Positions 36,901 to 46,244 are shown, counted from the stretch's first letter. The stretch: DNA of 64,000 nt from Cupriavidus agavae (GCF_004217045.1 NZ_SGXM01000001.1:2170001-2234000); one strand, 5' to 3'. The notes: a model not told the origin generated them from the letters alone. Translations and numbers: made by a program.

Positions 36901-37707
36901 TCAGGACATCGTGCCAAGGATCACGCTGGACGCCTTGAAGATGGCCAGCGCGCGGACACCCTCCTTCAGGCCGAGATCGCTGACCGCGCCATTGGTGATG
37001 ATGGCCGCCACCGTGCCGCCGCCGTCGAGGTCGAGCGCCACTTCGGCATTGACCGCACCGGGCGTCACGCGCGCCACCACGCCGGGCAGCTGGTTGCGCG
37101 CCGAGAGGCGCAGCGCGGGATCGGGCAGGCCGATCATCACCGATGACGCCTTGATCAGTGCAAAGGCTTCGGCGCCGGGCGCCAGGCCCAGTGTTTCCAC
37201 GCTCTCGTGGGTAATGGTGGCTACGATACGCTGGCCGCCCGCCAGCGCGAGCGTGACTTCATCGTTGACGGCGCCGCCGCGCACGGCATCGACGCGGCCA
37301 AACAGCTTGTTGCGGGCACTGGTCTGGATCATGATTCGTTGCATCAGGTGAAGGTCGTCGGAATCGGCCTGCGCCATGGCGCTGCCGGCTTTTTCGAGAT
37401 GGGCGATGAAGCGCGCGTGCTCGGCCTCCAGCGCGCGATAGGTGGCGATGAGCCGCTCGGCGCGCGCCGTGAGCCGCGTGCCGCCACCGCCCTTGCCGCC
37501 GGCGGCGCGTACCACCAGCGGCTCGCCGGCACTGTTGTTCATCGCGTCGATGGCATCCCAGGCACCCTTGTAGCTGATGCCTGCCGCGCGTGCGGCGGCG
37601 GTGATCGATCCATGTTCGCCGATGGCGGCCAGCAGCGCGATGCGCTCCTTGCCGCCCCAGGCGTGCTGGCCGGCGCGCAGCCAGAGGGCGCCCTGGAGTT
37701 CAAGCAT
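36901..37707 (-). CDS. modE: ModE molybdate-responsive regulator
   Basis: A 268-aa regulator. The N-terminal winged helix (IALLAAIGEHGSITAAARAAGISYKGAWDAIDAMNN) binds DNA. Two Mop domains follow, marked by the tandem SARNKLFGRVDAVRGGAVNDEV and SARNQLPGVVARVTPGAVNAEV, and bind molybdate at the dimer interface. It is full length. The expected operator lies upstream of modA. The start at MLELQGAL follows the usual ModE N-terminus; longer upstream sequence is unlike the family. Confidence 0.94.
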   Translation of the reverse strand: MLELQGALWLRAGQHAWGGKERIALLAAIGEHGSITAAARAAGISYKGAWDAIDAMNNSAGEPLVVRAAGGKGGGGTRLTARAERLIATYRALEAEHARFIAHLEKAGSAMAQADSDDLHLMQRIMIQTSARNKLFGRVDAVRGGAVNDEVTLALAGGQRIVATITHESVETLGLAPGAEAFALIKASSVMIGLPDPALRLSARNQLPGVVARVTPGAVNAEVALDLDGGGTVAAIITNGAVSDLGLKEGVRALAIFKASSVILGTMS

Positions 37708-37751
37708 GTGAGGTGGTTCCGGCAGTGGCAAATGCCGTATGGTAGCGCCTG

Positions 37752-37994
37752 TCAGCTCTGATGGGCGGGGATGTACCAGCGCATCACGCTGCCGGCAAAA
37801 TACTGCTTGTCGAATTGCCGCAGCAGCCGCCAGGCGGTGAACGGGTCGATGGCCAGATCCACCCAGGCCCACGGCCGGTCCGGGTCGCCCTCACGCACGA
37901 TTTCCACCGAATTGACCGGCGCGTAGTCCTTCAGCTTCTCGCGCAGCATTTCCTCGGTCACATCACGGTGCAGCCCGCGGATCAGTACCTGCAT
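37752..37994 (-). CDS. Small RRM-like RNA-binding protein
   Basis: An 80-aa protein reading MQVLIRGLHRDVTEEMLREKLKDYAPVNSVEIVREGDPDRPWAWVDL. The beta-alpha-beta order, with VLIRGL as RNP2-like strand and AWVDLAI in the RNP1 position, matches an RNA recognition motif. The exposed aromatics of RNP1 are only partly kept, so RNA binding is inferred. GGGAGAGG lies seven bases before the ATG. No operon partner is evident. Confidence 0.75.
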   Translation of the reverse strand: MQVLIRGLHRDVTEEMLREKLKDYAPVNSVEIVREGDPDRPWAWVDLAIDPFTAWRLLRQFDKQYFAGSVMRWYIPAHQS

Positions 37995-38084
37995 TGCAGC
38001 CTCTCCCTGTGCTGGAAGTGGTGATGCCTGTAGTGTAGGCCGCACGCCGGCGCCCGGCGCCGGCCGATGCGGCTATCGCACGAA

Positions 38085-38864
38085 TCACGCCATGATGTGC
38101 ACGCCCCCGTCCACGTAGACCGTATTGCCCGACAGGCGGCGCGCATACGGCGTGGCCAGGTAGGCCGTGGCGAACCCCACGTCCATGATGTCGACCAGCT
38201 CGCCGAGCGGCGCGCGGCCGGCGGCGTCGGCCAGCAGCAGGTCGAAATCCCTGAGCCCGGAGGCGGCACGCGTCTTCAGCGGCCCCGGCGACATCGCATG
38301 GACGCGAATGCCCTGCGGCCCGAGTTCGTGCGCCAGATAGCGGCAGCTGGCCTCCAGCGCGGCCTTGACCGGCCCCATCAGGTCGTAGTTCGGCACCACG
38401 CGGTTGGCGCCCTCGTAGCTCATGGCGAACAGCGTGCCGCCCTGCGTCATCAGCGGCGCCGCGCGGCGGGCCATGCGGATGAACGAATGGCACGAGATAT
38501 CCATGGCCCGCGCGAAGCCCTGCGCCGACGAGTTGATCAGGCCATTCTGCAGGTCGTCCCTGGGCGCGAACGCCACCGAGTGGACGGCCGCGTCGAGCCG
38601 GCCCCAGACCTCGGCAAGGCGCGCGAACAGCGCGTCCATCTGGGTGTCGTCTTCCACGTCCAGCGGCATCAGGATCGGCGCGCCGATCTGCTCGGCCAGC
38701 GGCGCCACATGCGGACGGGCTTTCTCGTTGAGGTAGGTCATGGCCACCTCGGCACCGAGTTCGTGGAAGGCCCGCGCGCAGCCCCACGCGATCGAATCCT
38801 GGTTGGCCACGCCCACCACCAGTACGCGGGCGCCGGACAGCGGCGGATTGGGTACCTGGACCAT
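38085..38864 (-). CDS. fabI: Enoyl-[acyl-carrier-protein] reductase, FabI type
   Basis: A 259-aa short-chain reductase. VLVVGVANQDSIAWGCARAF is the FabI-specific NADH-binding start, and the active site is Tyr160-x6-Lys167 in PNYDLMGPVK with Tyr150 in SYEGA. It ends NTVYVDGGVHIMA. It reduces enoyl-ACP, or possibly enoyl-CoA given its setting. It starts two bases after the DUF3141 stop, so the two are co-expressed. The main housekeeping FabI may be elsewhere in the genome. Confidence 0.9.
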   Translation of the reverse strand: MVQVPNPPLSGARVLVVGVANQDSIAWGCARAFHELGAEVAMTYLNEKARPHVAPLAEQIGAPILMPLDVEDDTQMDALFARLAEVWGRLDAAVHSVAFAPRDDLQNGLINSSAQGFARAMDISCHSFIRMARRAAPLMTQGGTLFAMSYEGANRVVPNYDLMGPVKAALEASCRYLAHELGPQGIRVHAMSPGPLKTRAASGLRDFDLLLADAAGRAPLGELVDIMDVGFATAYLATPYARRLSGNTVYVDGGVHIMA

Positions 38865-38866
38865 GT

Positions 38867-41134
38867 TCAGTCTCCCGCCTTGTCGGCCTTGCCGCCGCCG
38901 TGGTCGGTGCCGAGCACCGCGGCCACCTCGCGATAGCGCGCCAGCCACTCGTCGTCGAGCGGGCCGCCGATGGTCAGCACGCGGTGCGCCAGCACCATAA
39001 CCTGGCGGCGCGCCTTCATCTCCGGCACCAGTTCGGGCAGCGCGCGCAGCGCGGCTTCCGGATCGAGGCTGACGATATAGCTCTGGCGCCGCACCGACTC
39101 CTTGAACTCGGCCAGCGTGATGCGTGTCTCTGGCGGGTTCTCGCGCGCCAGCTTGCGCAGCAGGTTGAACGGCCGCTCCTCGATCGCCGAGCGCCCCTGC
39201 GTCACGTACGACAGCACGCGCAGGAACGCGTCCAGCGCCGTGCCGGTGCCGATCTGGCGCTGCGCCTCGCGCTGGCGCAGTTCGGCAACCTCCTTGCGCA
39301 GCGCCGTGATGGCAGGCGATTCGGCCCGCTTCGGCGAGGCACCCATGCCGAGCAGCGCCGGCAGCCATGGCCCCGCATAAATCGATTCGAACAGCCGCTC
39401 CTGGAACGCGTCGCGCGCATCGCGGTACTGGTCGAGCGACCGGACGATCTGCGCCGAGGCTGCCTGCTGCATCTGCAGGAACGGGTTCTCAGGCGACACC
39501 GGCTGGCGCGCGTCGCGCACCATGGGCGCCATGGCGGCCACCCACTGCATCCACGGGTTGGTGTCGCTCAGCGCCGAACGCTCGACACGCGACGGATGCA
39601 CCGCCCGGATCGCCTCAGCCGTGGTCTCGTTCGACATCGCGCGCACGAACGGCGACGCGAAGGTGTCGTAGAGGTGCTGGTTGATTTCGGCCACCCGGCG
39701 CACCACCTCGAACGGCTGCTCGTCATCGCGGCCATCGTCGAGCGCGAGGATATCGTCGATGGTCCGGCGCTCGAAGCGCACCAGGTAGCGCCCTTCGATC
39801 AGTTCGCTGTGCGGGGAATCGGGCGCGAAATCCTCGATACGGGCCTCGTAGAGGCCAGGCGGCAGCACGTCGATCAGGTCCAGCGCGCAGAACAGCTCGG
39901 AGTGCTCCTTGTTGGCCACGCTGCCGGACACGAAGATGCCCAGGTGGCCTATCGACGGATGCAGGCAGTAGACGATGGTCTGGTCGTTGGCCACGATCTC
40001 GTCGACGTTCGCGTAGAGATCCGGAATCCAGTTCAGCGCCTGCTGCGGCGGCGTGATGTTGTCACCCCAGGACGCGAAGACGATCACCGGCGAGCGCACG
40101 TTGCGCAGGTCGATCACGTGCTCGCCGTCCTTGCTGCGCACCTCGCCGGCCGTCAGGTGGTTGCCGACGAACAGGTTCTGCACGATCCAGTCGATCTCGG
40201 CACGGTTCATCAGGAAATGCCCGCCCCACCAGCGCTCGAACTCAAGGAAGCGCGGCCCTTCGGTATCGGCGCGGGCGTAGACGTTGTAGAGCTTCTCCCA
40301 GAGCGTATTCGAGGGGTTCAGGTTCTCGAAGTTCTGCACCAGCCAGGCGCCGTCGAAGCGCCCGTTGCCCATGTCCGCCGCGAGCGACGACAGCCACGTG
40401 CCGCCAAGCAGCCCGCCCGCGTAGCGCATCGGGTTCTTGCCGCGCACGCCGGACCAGTACGCCACGGGCGCGCCGGCGAGCAGGATCGGGCCGGTCACGT
40501 CGGGCGCCGCCGCCGCGAGCATCAGCAGCGCCCAGCCGGCCTGGCAGTTGCCCACCACGAACGGCTTGCCCGGCGCGTCGGGATGGCGGCTGGCCACCTC
40601 GCGCAGGAAGATGCCTTCGGTGCGCGCCACGTCCTCGATGGTCTGGCCCGGGCAGGGATCGCGGAAGAACGTGATGAAGTAGCACGGATGGCCCGAGCGG
40701 ATGGCGTTGCCGATCTCGCTGTCGGCCTTGAAGCCGCCGATGCCGGGGCCGTGGCCGGCGCGTGGGTCCATCACCACGAATGGCCGGTTGGTCATGACCG
40801 TCGGGAACTCCGGCGCCGGCACGATGCGCAGCAGCGCGTAGTTCACCGGTCGCGGCAGGTCGCGCCCGTCGATCAGCACCTCGTGCCCGAAGGCCAGCAC
40901 GGCCGGGAAGCCGCCGCGCTCATGTTCGAGGGTCTCGTTGCCGCGGCGACGCAGGATGTCGAGAAACAGGACCGAACGCTGCCAGGCGTCGATGCCGTAT
41001 TCCCAGGCTGCGTGGGCAAGCGGGAGCGGCGCGAAGGCGGCGGGAAAGGACGGGACGGGGGCGGCGGAGCGGTCGGCCTCGGCAGGAACATCCTGCGTCG
41101 GCGCCTGCCCGGCCATGGGCTGGCGTGCATTCAT
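38867..41134 (-). CDS. DUF3141 protein, PHA-synthase-like alpha/beta hydrolase
   Basis: A 755-aa protein. The first 430 residues form an alpha/beta-hydrolase related to PhaC, with a nucleophile elbow VGNCQAGW (Cys in the PHA-synthase lipase-box position), a likely acid in FASWGDNITPP and a histidine in HPSIGHLGIF. A long helical C-terminal region typical of DUF3141 follows. It is annotated in relatives as a poly-3-hydroxyalkanoate synthetase-like protein, but the function is unproven. AAGGAGA precedes the ATG. It is divergent from pta-ackA and coupled to fabI. Confidence 0.9.
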   Translation of the reverse strand: MNARQPMAGQAPTQDVPAEADRSAAPVPSFPAAFAPLPLAHAAWEYGIDAWQRSVLFLDILRRRGNETLEHERGGFPAVLAFGHEVLIDGRDLPRPVNYALLRIVPAPEFPTVMTNRPFVVMDPRAGHGPGIGGFKADSEIGNAIRSGHPCYFITFFRDPCPGQTIEDVARTEGIFLREVASRHPDAPGKPFVVGNCQAGWALLMLAAAAPDVTGPILLAGAPVAYWSGVRGKNPMRYAGGLLGGTWLSSLAADMGNGRFDGAWLVQNFENLNPSNTLWEKLYNVYARADTEGPRFLEFERWWGGHFLMNRAEIDWIVQNLFVGNHLTAGEVRSKDGEHVIDLRNVRSPVIVFASWGDNITPPQQALNWIPDLYANVDEIVANDQTIVYCLHPSIGHLGIFVSGSVANKEHSELFCALDLIDVLPPGLYEARIEDFAPDSPHSELIEGRYLVRFERRTIDDILALDDGRDDEQPFEVVRRVAEINQHLYDTFASPFVRAMSNETTAEAIRAVHPSRVERSALSDTNPWMQWVAAMAPMVRDARQPVSPENPFLQMQQAASAQIVRSLDQYRDARDAFQERLFESIYAGPWLPALLGMGASPKRAESPAITALRKEVAELRQREAQRQIGTGTALDAFLRVLSYVTQGRSAIEERPFNLLRKLARENPPETRITLAEFKESVRRQSYIVSLDPEAALRALPELVPEMKARRQVMVLAHRVLTIGGPLDDEWLARYREVAAVLGTDHGGGKADKAGD

Positions 41135-41395
41135 TTCCGTTTCTCCTTGGGGATTGGCGGAGCCCTGCGGCTGCAGTGGGGCGCGAATTCGCTTGCTGCG
41201 ATGCAACAGCAAAAATCTACCAGCGAAGCGGGCGCATGACAACCGGCGCGATGTCCCAGCCCGCTGACCGCGCCGAATATGACAGGTCGATGTCGTCCCC
41301 GCGGCACCCGCGTTCGCCTATACTGCCCGCAGACGTTTGCGCAACGCAGCATCCGCCTGGCCCCGGGATGCTGGCTCGCCACCCTTCCGTCACGG

Positions 41396-42352
41396 ATGCC
41401 TGCCATGCCGACTCCCTCCACCACCGACAAGTACGCCCGCCTGCTCGCCCGCTGCGAGGGCCAGCCGCCGATTCCCACTGCCGTCGCGCATCCCTGCGAC
41501 TATTCCTCGCTCGATGGCGCACTCGAAGCCGCCCGGCTCGGCCTGATCGTGCCGCTGCTCGTCGGCCCGCCCGACCGCATTCGGCAGGTGGCCCGCGAGC
41601 ACGGGTTCGATCTCGGCAGCACGCAGATCATCGAGGCGCCGCACAGCCACGCCTCCGCCGAAGCCGCCGTCGAGGCCGTGCGCACCGGGCAGGCGGAACT
41701 GCTGATGAAGGGCAGCCTGCACAGCGACGAACTGCTGCAGGCGGTGACGCGCAGTACCAGCGGTCTGCGCACCGCGCGGCGCCTGTCGCACGTCTTTGCC
41801 ATGGACGTGCCCAGCTACCACAAGCCGCTGTTCATCACCGATGCCGCGGTCAACATCTTCCCCACGCTCAACGACAAGGCCGACATCGTGCGCAACGCCA
41901 TCGACCTCGTGCGCGTGCTCGGCATCGAGCGGCCCAAGGTGGCCATCCTCTCGGCGGTGGAGACAGTGACCGACAAGATCCCGTCGACGATCGAGGCCGC
42001 CGCGCTGTGCATGATGAGCCTGCGCGGCCAGATCGAAGGCGGCATCCTCGACGGCCCGCTGGCCTTCGACAACGCCATCAGCCGCGCTGCCGCGGACACC
42101 AAGGGCATCCGCTCCGACGTGGCCGGCGACCCCGACATCCTGCTCGTGCCCGACCTCGAAGCCGGCAACATGCTGGCCAAGCAGCTGACCTTCCTGGCCG
42201 GCGCCGAGGCCGCCGGCATCGTGCTCGGGGCGCGTGTCCCCATCGTGCTGACCAGCCGCGCCGACAGCGTGCGCGCCCGCATTGGCAGCTGCGCGATTGC
42301 GGTGCTGCTGGCCCACGCCCGCCGGGTCATGGACACGTCGGCCAAGGTCTGA
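41396..42352 (+). CDS. pta: Phosphate acetyl/butyryltransferase (short Pta)
   Basis: A 318-aa enzyme that swaps CoA for phosphate on acetyl-CoA to make acetyl phosphate. It lacks the N-terminal domain of long Pta. Family segments are AELLMKGSLHSDELLQAV, HVFAMDVPSYHKPLFITDAAVNIFP, GPLAFDNAIS and ILLVPDLEAGNMLAKQL. A second ATG three codons on is an equal start candidate, since no strong ribosome-binding site is seen. TATACT at 41319 is a possible -10. It is followed by ackA after 22 bp and is divergent from DUF3141. Confidence 0.9.
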   Translation: MPAMPTPSTTDKYARLLARCEGQPPIPTAVAHPCDYSSLDGALEAARLGLIVPLLVGPPDRIRQVAREHGFDLGSTQIIEAPHSHASAEAAVEAVRTGQAELLMKGSLHSDELLQAVTRSTSGLRTARRLSHVFAMDVPSYHKPLFITDAAVNIFPTLNDKADIVRNAIDLVRVLGIERPKVAILSAVETVTDKIPSTIEAAALCMMSLRGQIEGGILDGPLAFDNAISRAAADTKGIRSDVAGDPDILLVPDLEAGNMLAKQLTFLAGAEAAGIVLGARVPIVLTSRADSVRARIGSCAIAVLLAHARRVMDTSAKV

Positions 42353-42374
42353 ACCCGCGTTTCGAGGAACGAGC

Positions 42375-43664
42375 ATGAGCACTGCCCACGCTGCACACCC
42401 AGCCCACCACCACGCCAATCCGGTCATCCTGGTCGTCAATGCCGGGTCGTCGAGCATCAAGATCTCGATCTACGTGGTGCCCGACGCCGCGCACGACAAC
42501 ATCGACGTGCAGCCGACACTGGCCGCGCACGGCCAGATCGAAGGCATTGGCGTGGCCCCGCACCTCGTGGCGCGCATGGCCGACGGGCGCGTGGTGGCCG
42601 AGGAACACTTCCCGGTCGAGCAGGTGGCCGACCACAACGCCGCGTTCCGGCTCATCCGGCTGACGCTGAGCGTGGGCCTGCGCGATTCGCCGCCCGTGGC
42701 GATCGGGCATCGCGTGGTGCACGGTGGCATTGGCTATACCGACGCGGTGCGCATCGACGATGACGTGATCGCCACGCTCGAAGCACTGGTGCCGCTGGCC
42801 CCGCTGCACCAGCCGCACAACCTGACCGCGATCCGCGCGATCCGGGGTGCGGCGCCCGACCTGCTGCAGGTGGCCTGCTTCGACACCGCATTCCACGCCG
42901 GCCACGATCCGCTGGCGCAACTGATGGCGCTGCCGTACGAGTATTACGAGCGGGGCGTGCGCCGCTACGGCTTCCACGGCCTGTCGTATGCCTATATCGC
43001 CCGGCAGTTGCGGCAGGTGGCGCCGGACATCGCCTCGGGCCGCGTGGTGGTGGCGCACCTCGGCAACGGCGCCAGCCTGTGCGCGATGCGCGACGGCAGG
43101 AGCGTGGATTCGACAATGGGGCTGACTGCGCTCGACGGCATGCCGATGGGCACGCGCTGCGGCTCGATCGACCCCGGCGCGGTGCTCTACCTGGCCGCAC
43201 ACGGCATGGGGGCGGACGAGATCCAGGCGATGCTGTACGGCAAATCAGGGCTGCTCGGCATTTCCGGCATCAGCAGCGACATGCGCGCGCTGCTGGCCAG
43301 CGACGCGCCGCGCGCCCAACTCGCGATCGATTTCTACGCCTACCGCGCCGCGCAGGAGATCGGCAAGCTGGCGGTAACGCTGGGCGGCCTCGACGCGCTG
43401 GTCTTCACGGCCGGCGTCGGCGCCAACTCGCCCGAGGTGCGCGCGCGGATCTGCGCGCACCTGGCCGATATCTTCGGCGTAAGGCTCGACCCCGCCGCCA
43501 ACCAGGAGAACCGCCAGCGCATCAGCAGCGCCAGCGCACGCGACGCGAGCCGCATCCCGGTACTCGTTCTGCCGACCGACGAGGAAGGGATGATCGCGCT
43601 CTCGACCGCACGCATCCTGCGCGAAAGCGGCGGCCTGCCCGGCGGGGGTCAGGCTTCGAGATAG
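42375..43664 (+). CDS. ackA: Acetate/propionate kinase
   Basis: A 429-aa kinase that makes ATP from acetyl phosphate. Hallmarks are VVNAGSSSIKISIY, GHRVVHGG with the substrate arginine, CFDTAFH, RRYGFHGLSY, VAHLGNGASLCA, STMGLTALDGMPMGTR and VFTAGVGANSPEVR. It is slightly longer than usual because of a His/Ala-rich N-terminus (MSTAHAAHPAHHH). Its 3' end overlaps the convergent phosphatase gene by 16 bp. Confidence 0.94.
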   Translation: MSTAHAAHPAHHHANPVILVVNAGSSSIKISIYVVPDAAHDNIDVQPTLAAHGQIEGIGVAPHLVARMADGRVVAEEHFPVEQVADHNAAFRLIRLTLSVGLRDSPPVAIGHRVVHGGIGYTDAVRIDDDVIATLEALVPLAPLHQPHNLTAIRAIRGAAPDLLQVACFDTAFHAGHDPLAQLMALPYEYYERGVRRYGFHGLSYAYIARQLRQVAPDIASGRVVVAHLGNGASLCAMRDGRSVDSTMGLTALDGMPMGTRCGSIDPGAVLYLAAHGMGADEIQAMLYGKSGLLGISGISSDMRALLASDAPRAQLAIDFYAYRAAQEIGKLAVTLGGLDALVFTAGVGANSPEVRARICAHLADIFGVRLDPAANQENRQRISSASARDASRIPVLVLPTDEEGMIALSTARILRESGGLPGGGQASR

Positions 43665-44425
43665 TGTCCGCGCAGGCGGTCGAGGTCGATGCCCAGGTGA
43701 TCGCCGACAAAGCCCTCGACGCTGCCGTACGCCGTGACGATGGCGTCCATTGACGCCTCCAGGTACTCGGGCCGCACGTCCAGCAGCGGCTTCATGGCCT
43801 CGGCCGACACGCCGTGGTGCGAGGCGCCAGCCAGCATGCGCTCGTTGAAGCCGGCGTTCCAGTGGTTCGATTCCAGATAGTTGGCGACGATATCGTCCTG
43901 CGCCACGCCCAGCGCCCCGAGCAGCAGAAGCGAGGCGAAGCCGGTGCGGTCCTTGCCGGCCGTGCAGTGGTACAGCAGCTTGCGGCCCGCCTCCGCGTGG
44001 CGCAGGAACGTGCCGAACGCGTCGCGGTAGCGGATCGGGAAGTCGCGGTAGATCTCGACCATGAACGCATGCATCTGCGCCGCCGTGCTGGCCCGCACAC
44101 GCGGCATCAGCACGTCCATGGCCATGGCGCCTTCGAGCACCGGCACGGCCAGCCACTGGAAGCGCTGGCCGAACGCCGACTCCGCCGCCGACTTCTCGCC
44201 GGGCGAGCGGAAATCCACCACGATATCGAGTGCCAGCGCGTGCAGGGCATCGAGGTCGGCCGCGCAGGCCAGCGCCGGGTTGGCGCTGCGGAACAGCTTG
44301 CCGTGCGCCACACGGCGTCCGCCGCTGGCGGCAAGGCCGCCGAGATCGCGGGCGTTGGCGATGGTTTCCAGCGCCAGGCAGGGCCGCAGGGCTGCCATCG
44401 CGCGTGGTTCGGATCGATTGTTCAT
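43649..44425 (-). CDS. Tyrosine/lipid phosphatase (DSP-like, YwlE/IphP type)
   Basis: A 258-aa phosphatase. The P-loop HCTAGKDRTG places the nucleophile at Cys154 and the phosphate-binding arginine at Arg160. ANARDLGGLAASGGRRVAHGKLFRSA and DFRSPGE are the N-terminal marks of the Y_phosphatase3/IphP family, which includes the Mycobacterium PtpB. A catalytic acid is likely upstream of the loop. MNNRSEPRAM was chosen as start; the internal ATG at residue 10 is possible. The gene overlaps ackA tail-to-tail. Confidence 0.88.
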   Translation of the reverse strand: MNNRSEPRAMAALRPCLALETIANARDLGGLAASGGRRVAHGKLFRSANPALACAADLDALHALALDIVVDFRSPGEKSAAESAFGQRFQWLAVPVLEGAMAMDVLMPRVRASTAAQMHAFMVEIYRDFPIRYRDAFGTFLRHAEAGRKLLYHCTAGKDRTGFASLLLLGALGVAQDDIVANYLESNHWNAGFNERMLAGASHHGVSAEAMKPLLDVRPEYLEASMDAIVTAYGSVEGFVGDHLGIDLDRLRGHYLEA

Positions 44426-44738
44426 CTGGATCTGGGCTTGGGCGCGTCGGCAGACACGCGTTCGAAATTGTTCAGCATCGACGGCAATTATTTCAGATCG
44501 TCGCCCGGCAGGACACCCCGCGCGGGCAGATCGCCTGAGAACCATTGCCACACCTGCAACACGCCATTTGGATCGGCAGAATCCGACCGCGCAACGTTTT
44601 GATCCAGCGCAGAAACAGCGCTGGAGTGTCCTTGGCACTGTCCGATGGCGTTCACATAATGAACGCGTTGTCGGTGCGCAGCGGCGCCAATGCCGCCGCG
44701 CAGGCCCGACCGGCTGATCCAGATCAAAGGACTTCCAG
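44426..44738 (+). promoter_or_regulatory. Control region of the DASS transporter with two inverted repeats
   Basis: The 313 bases between the phosphatase and transporter genes hold no gene. TCCAGCGC and GCGCTGGA flank seven bases at 44603-44625. GCGTTCA and TGAACGC flank five bases at 44648-44666, about 70 bp before the transporter ATG. The latter is the better operator candidate. CAAAGGA serves as the ribosome-binding site. Confidence 0.5.
44648..44666. promoter_or_regulatory. Putative operator GCGTTCA-N5-TGAACGC
   Basis: A perfect 7-base inverted repeat spaced by five bases upstream of the anion transporter. Symmetry and position suit a dimeric repressor or activator, perhaps of the IclR or GntR type. 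No such regulator is adjacent. Confidence 0.5.
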
Positions 44739-46244
44739 ATGCCTGATCCGCAACCGTCCACCGCCCCCGCCCTCGCGACACCTGCCGCGCCTCCGATCCG
44801 TATTCACTGGGGCCTCTACTTTGCCGTGGCCGTGCTGGTCGCGGTGCTGCTGATCCCGATGCCGCCCGACCTTCCCGAGGCCGGCCAGCGCATGCTGGCG
44901 ATCCTGGCATTCGCCGTGGTCGTCTGGATTACCGAGGCGGTGTCGTACGAGACCAGCGCCATCATGATCACGTCGCTGATGGCGGGCCTGATCGGCTTCG
45001 CGCCGATGGTCAGCGACCCCACGACGATATACGGCACCTCCCGCGCGCTCGGCATGGCGCTGGCCGGCTTCTCGAACACCGCGCTGGCGCTCGTGGCGGC
45101 AGCCCTGTTCATCTCGGCGGCCATGACCGTCACCGGACTGGACCGCCGCATCGCGCTGGTCACACTGTCGGCCATCGGCACCAGCACGCGCCGCATCCTG
45201 ATCGGCACCATCGCGGTGACGATGATCCTGAGCCTCGTCGTGCCGAGCGCCACCGCCCGCAGCGCCTGTACGGTGCCGATCATGATGGGCGTGATTGCCG
45301 CGTTCGGCGTGGACAGGAAGTCGAACACCGCCGCTGGCATCATGATCATGGTGGCCATGGCAACGAGCATCTGGAACGTCGGCATCCAGACCGCCGCCGC
45401 GCAGAACCTGCTGACCGCCGGCTTCATGGACAAGCTGCTCGGCGAGCGCGTGACGTGGCTGCAGTGGCTGATTGCCGGTGCGCCCTGGGCGCTCGTGATG
45501 TCGGCGGCGCTCTACTTCCTGATCCGGTGGCTGTTGCCGCCCGAAACCGATGCGATCGAGGGCGGCAAGGAAGCCGTGCAGCGCGAACTGGCCGCGCTCG
45601 GGCCCATGACTGGCGCGCAGAAGCGCCTCGCGGCGGTGTCGATCGGGCTGCTGCTGTTCTGGGCGACCGGCGGCAAGCTCCACAAGCTCGACACGGCGAC
45701 GGTCACGTTCATCGGACTGGTGATCCTGATGATGCCGCGCATCGGCGTGATGGACTGGAAGACGATGCAGCAACGCACCCCGTGGGGCACGCTGATCGTG
45801 TTCGGCGTCGGCATCAGCCTGGGTACGGCACTGCTGTCGACCCAGGCCGGGCAGTGGCTCGGCCGCTTCGTGGTCACCCATACCGGGCTGGCCGAACACG
45901 GCACGATGATGGTGTTCGCGGTGCTGGCCGCGTTCCTGATCCTGATCCACCTGGGCTTTGCCAGCGCCACCGCGCTGACGGCGGCGCTGCTGCCGATCCT
46001 GATCTCGGTGCTGCAGACGCTGCCCGGCGACTTCAACAAAGTGGGCATGACGATGCTGCTGGGCTTCACGGTCAGCTTCGGCTTCATCCTGCCGATCAAC
46101 GCGCCGCAGAACATGGTCTGCCTGGGCACCGACACATTCAATGGCCGGCAGTTTGCCAAGGTGGGCATTCCGCTGACGGTCATCGGCTACCTGCTGATGC
46201 TGCTGTTCGCGGCCACCTACTGGCGCTGGCTCGGCTGGGTCTGA
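44739..46244 (+). CDS. DASS/SLC13-family anion:cation symporter
   Basis: A 501-aa inner-membrane transporter with about twelve helices. Family marks include VVWITEAVSYETSAIMITSL, VVPSATARSACTVPIM (the first SNT-like substrate/Na+ site), VGIQTAAAQNL, and the second-half TPWGTLIVFGVGISLG and FILPINAPQNMVCLGT. DASS carriers move C4-dicarboxylates, citrate or sulphate; here the classical SNT motifs are altered, so the substrate is open. It stands alone behind a region with two inverted repeats. Confidence 0.9.
   Translation: MPDPQPSTAPALATPAAPPIRIHWGLYFAVAVLVAVLLIPMPPDLPEAGQRMLAILAFAVVVWITEAVSYETSAIMITSLMAGLIGFAPMVSDPTTIYGTSRALGMALAGFSNTALALVAAALFISAAMTVTGLDRRIALVTLSAIGTSTRRILIGTIAVTMILSLVVPSATARSACTVPIMMGVIAAFGVDRKSNTAAGIMIMVAMATSIWNVGIQTAAAQNLLTAGFMDKLLGERVTWLQWLIAGAPWALVMSAALYFLIRWLLPPETDAIEGGKEAVQRELAALGPMTGAQKRLAAVSIGLLLFWATGGKLHKLDTATVTFIGLVILMMPRIGVMDWKTMQQRTPWGTLIVFGVGISLGTALLSTQAGQWLGRFVVTHTGLAEHGTMMVFAVLAAFLILIHLGFASATALTAALLPILISVLQTLPGDFNKVGMTMLLGFTVSFGFILPINAPQNMVCLGTDTFNGRQFAKVGIPLTVIGYLLMLLFAATYWRWLGWV

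Noticed and set aside
41135..41395. FNR/ANR box for the DUF3141/pta divergent promoter
   Set aside because: I looked for TTGAT-N4-ATCAA because related clusters respond to low oxygen; none is present in the gap.
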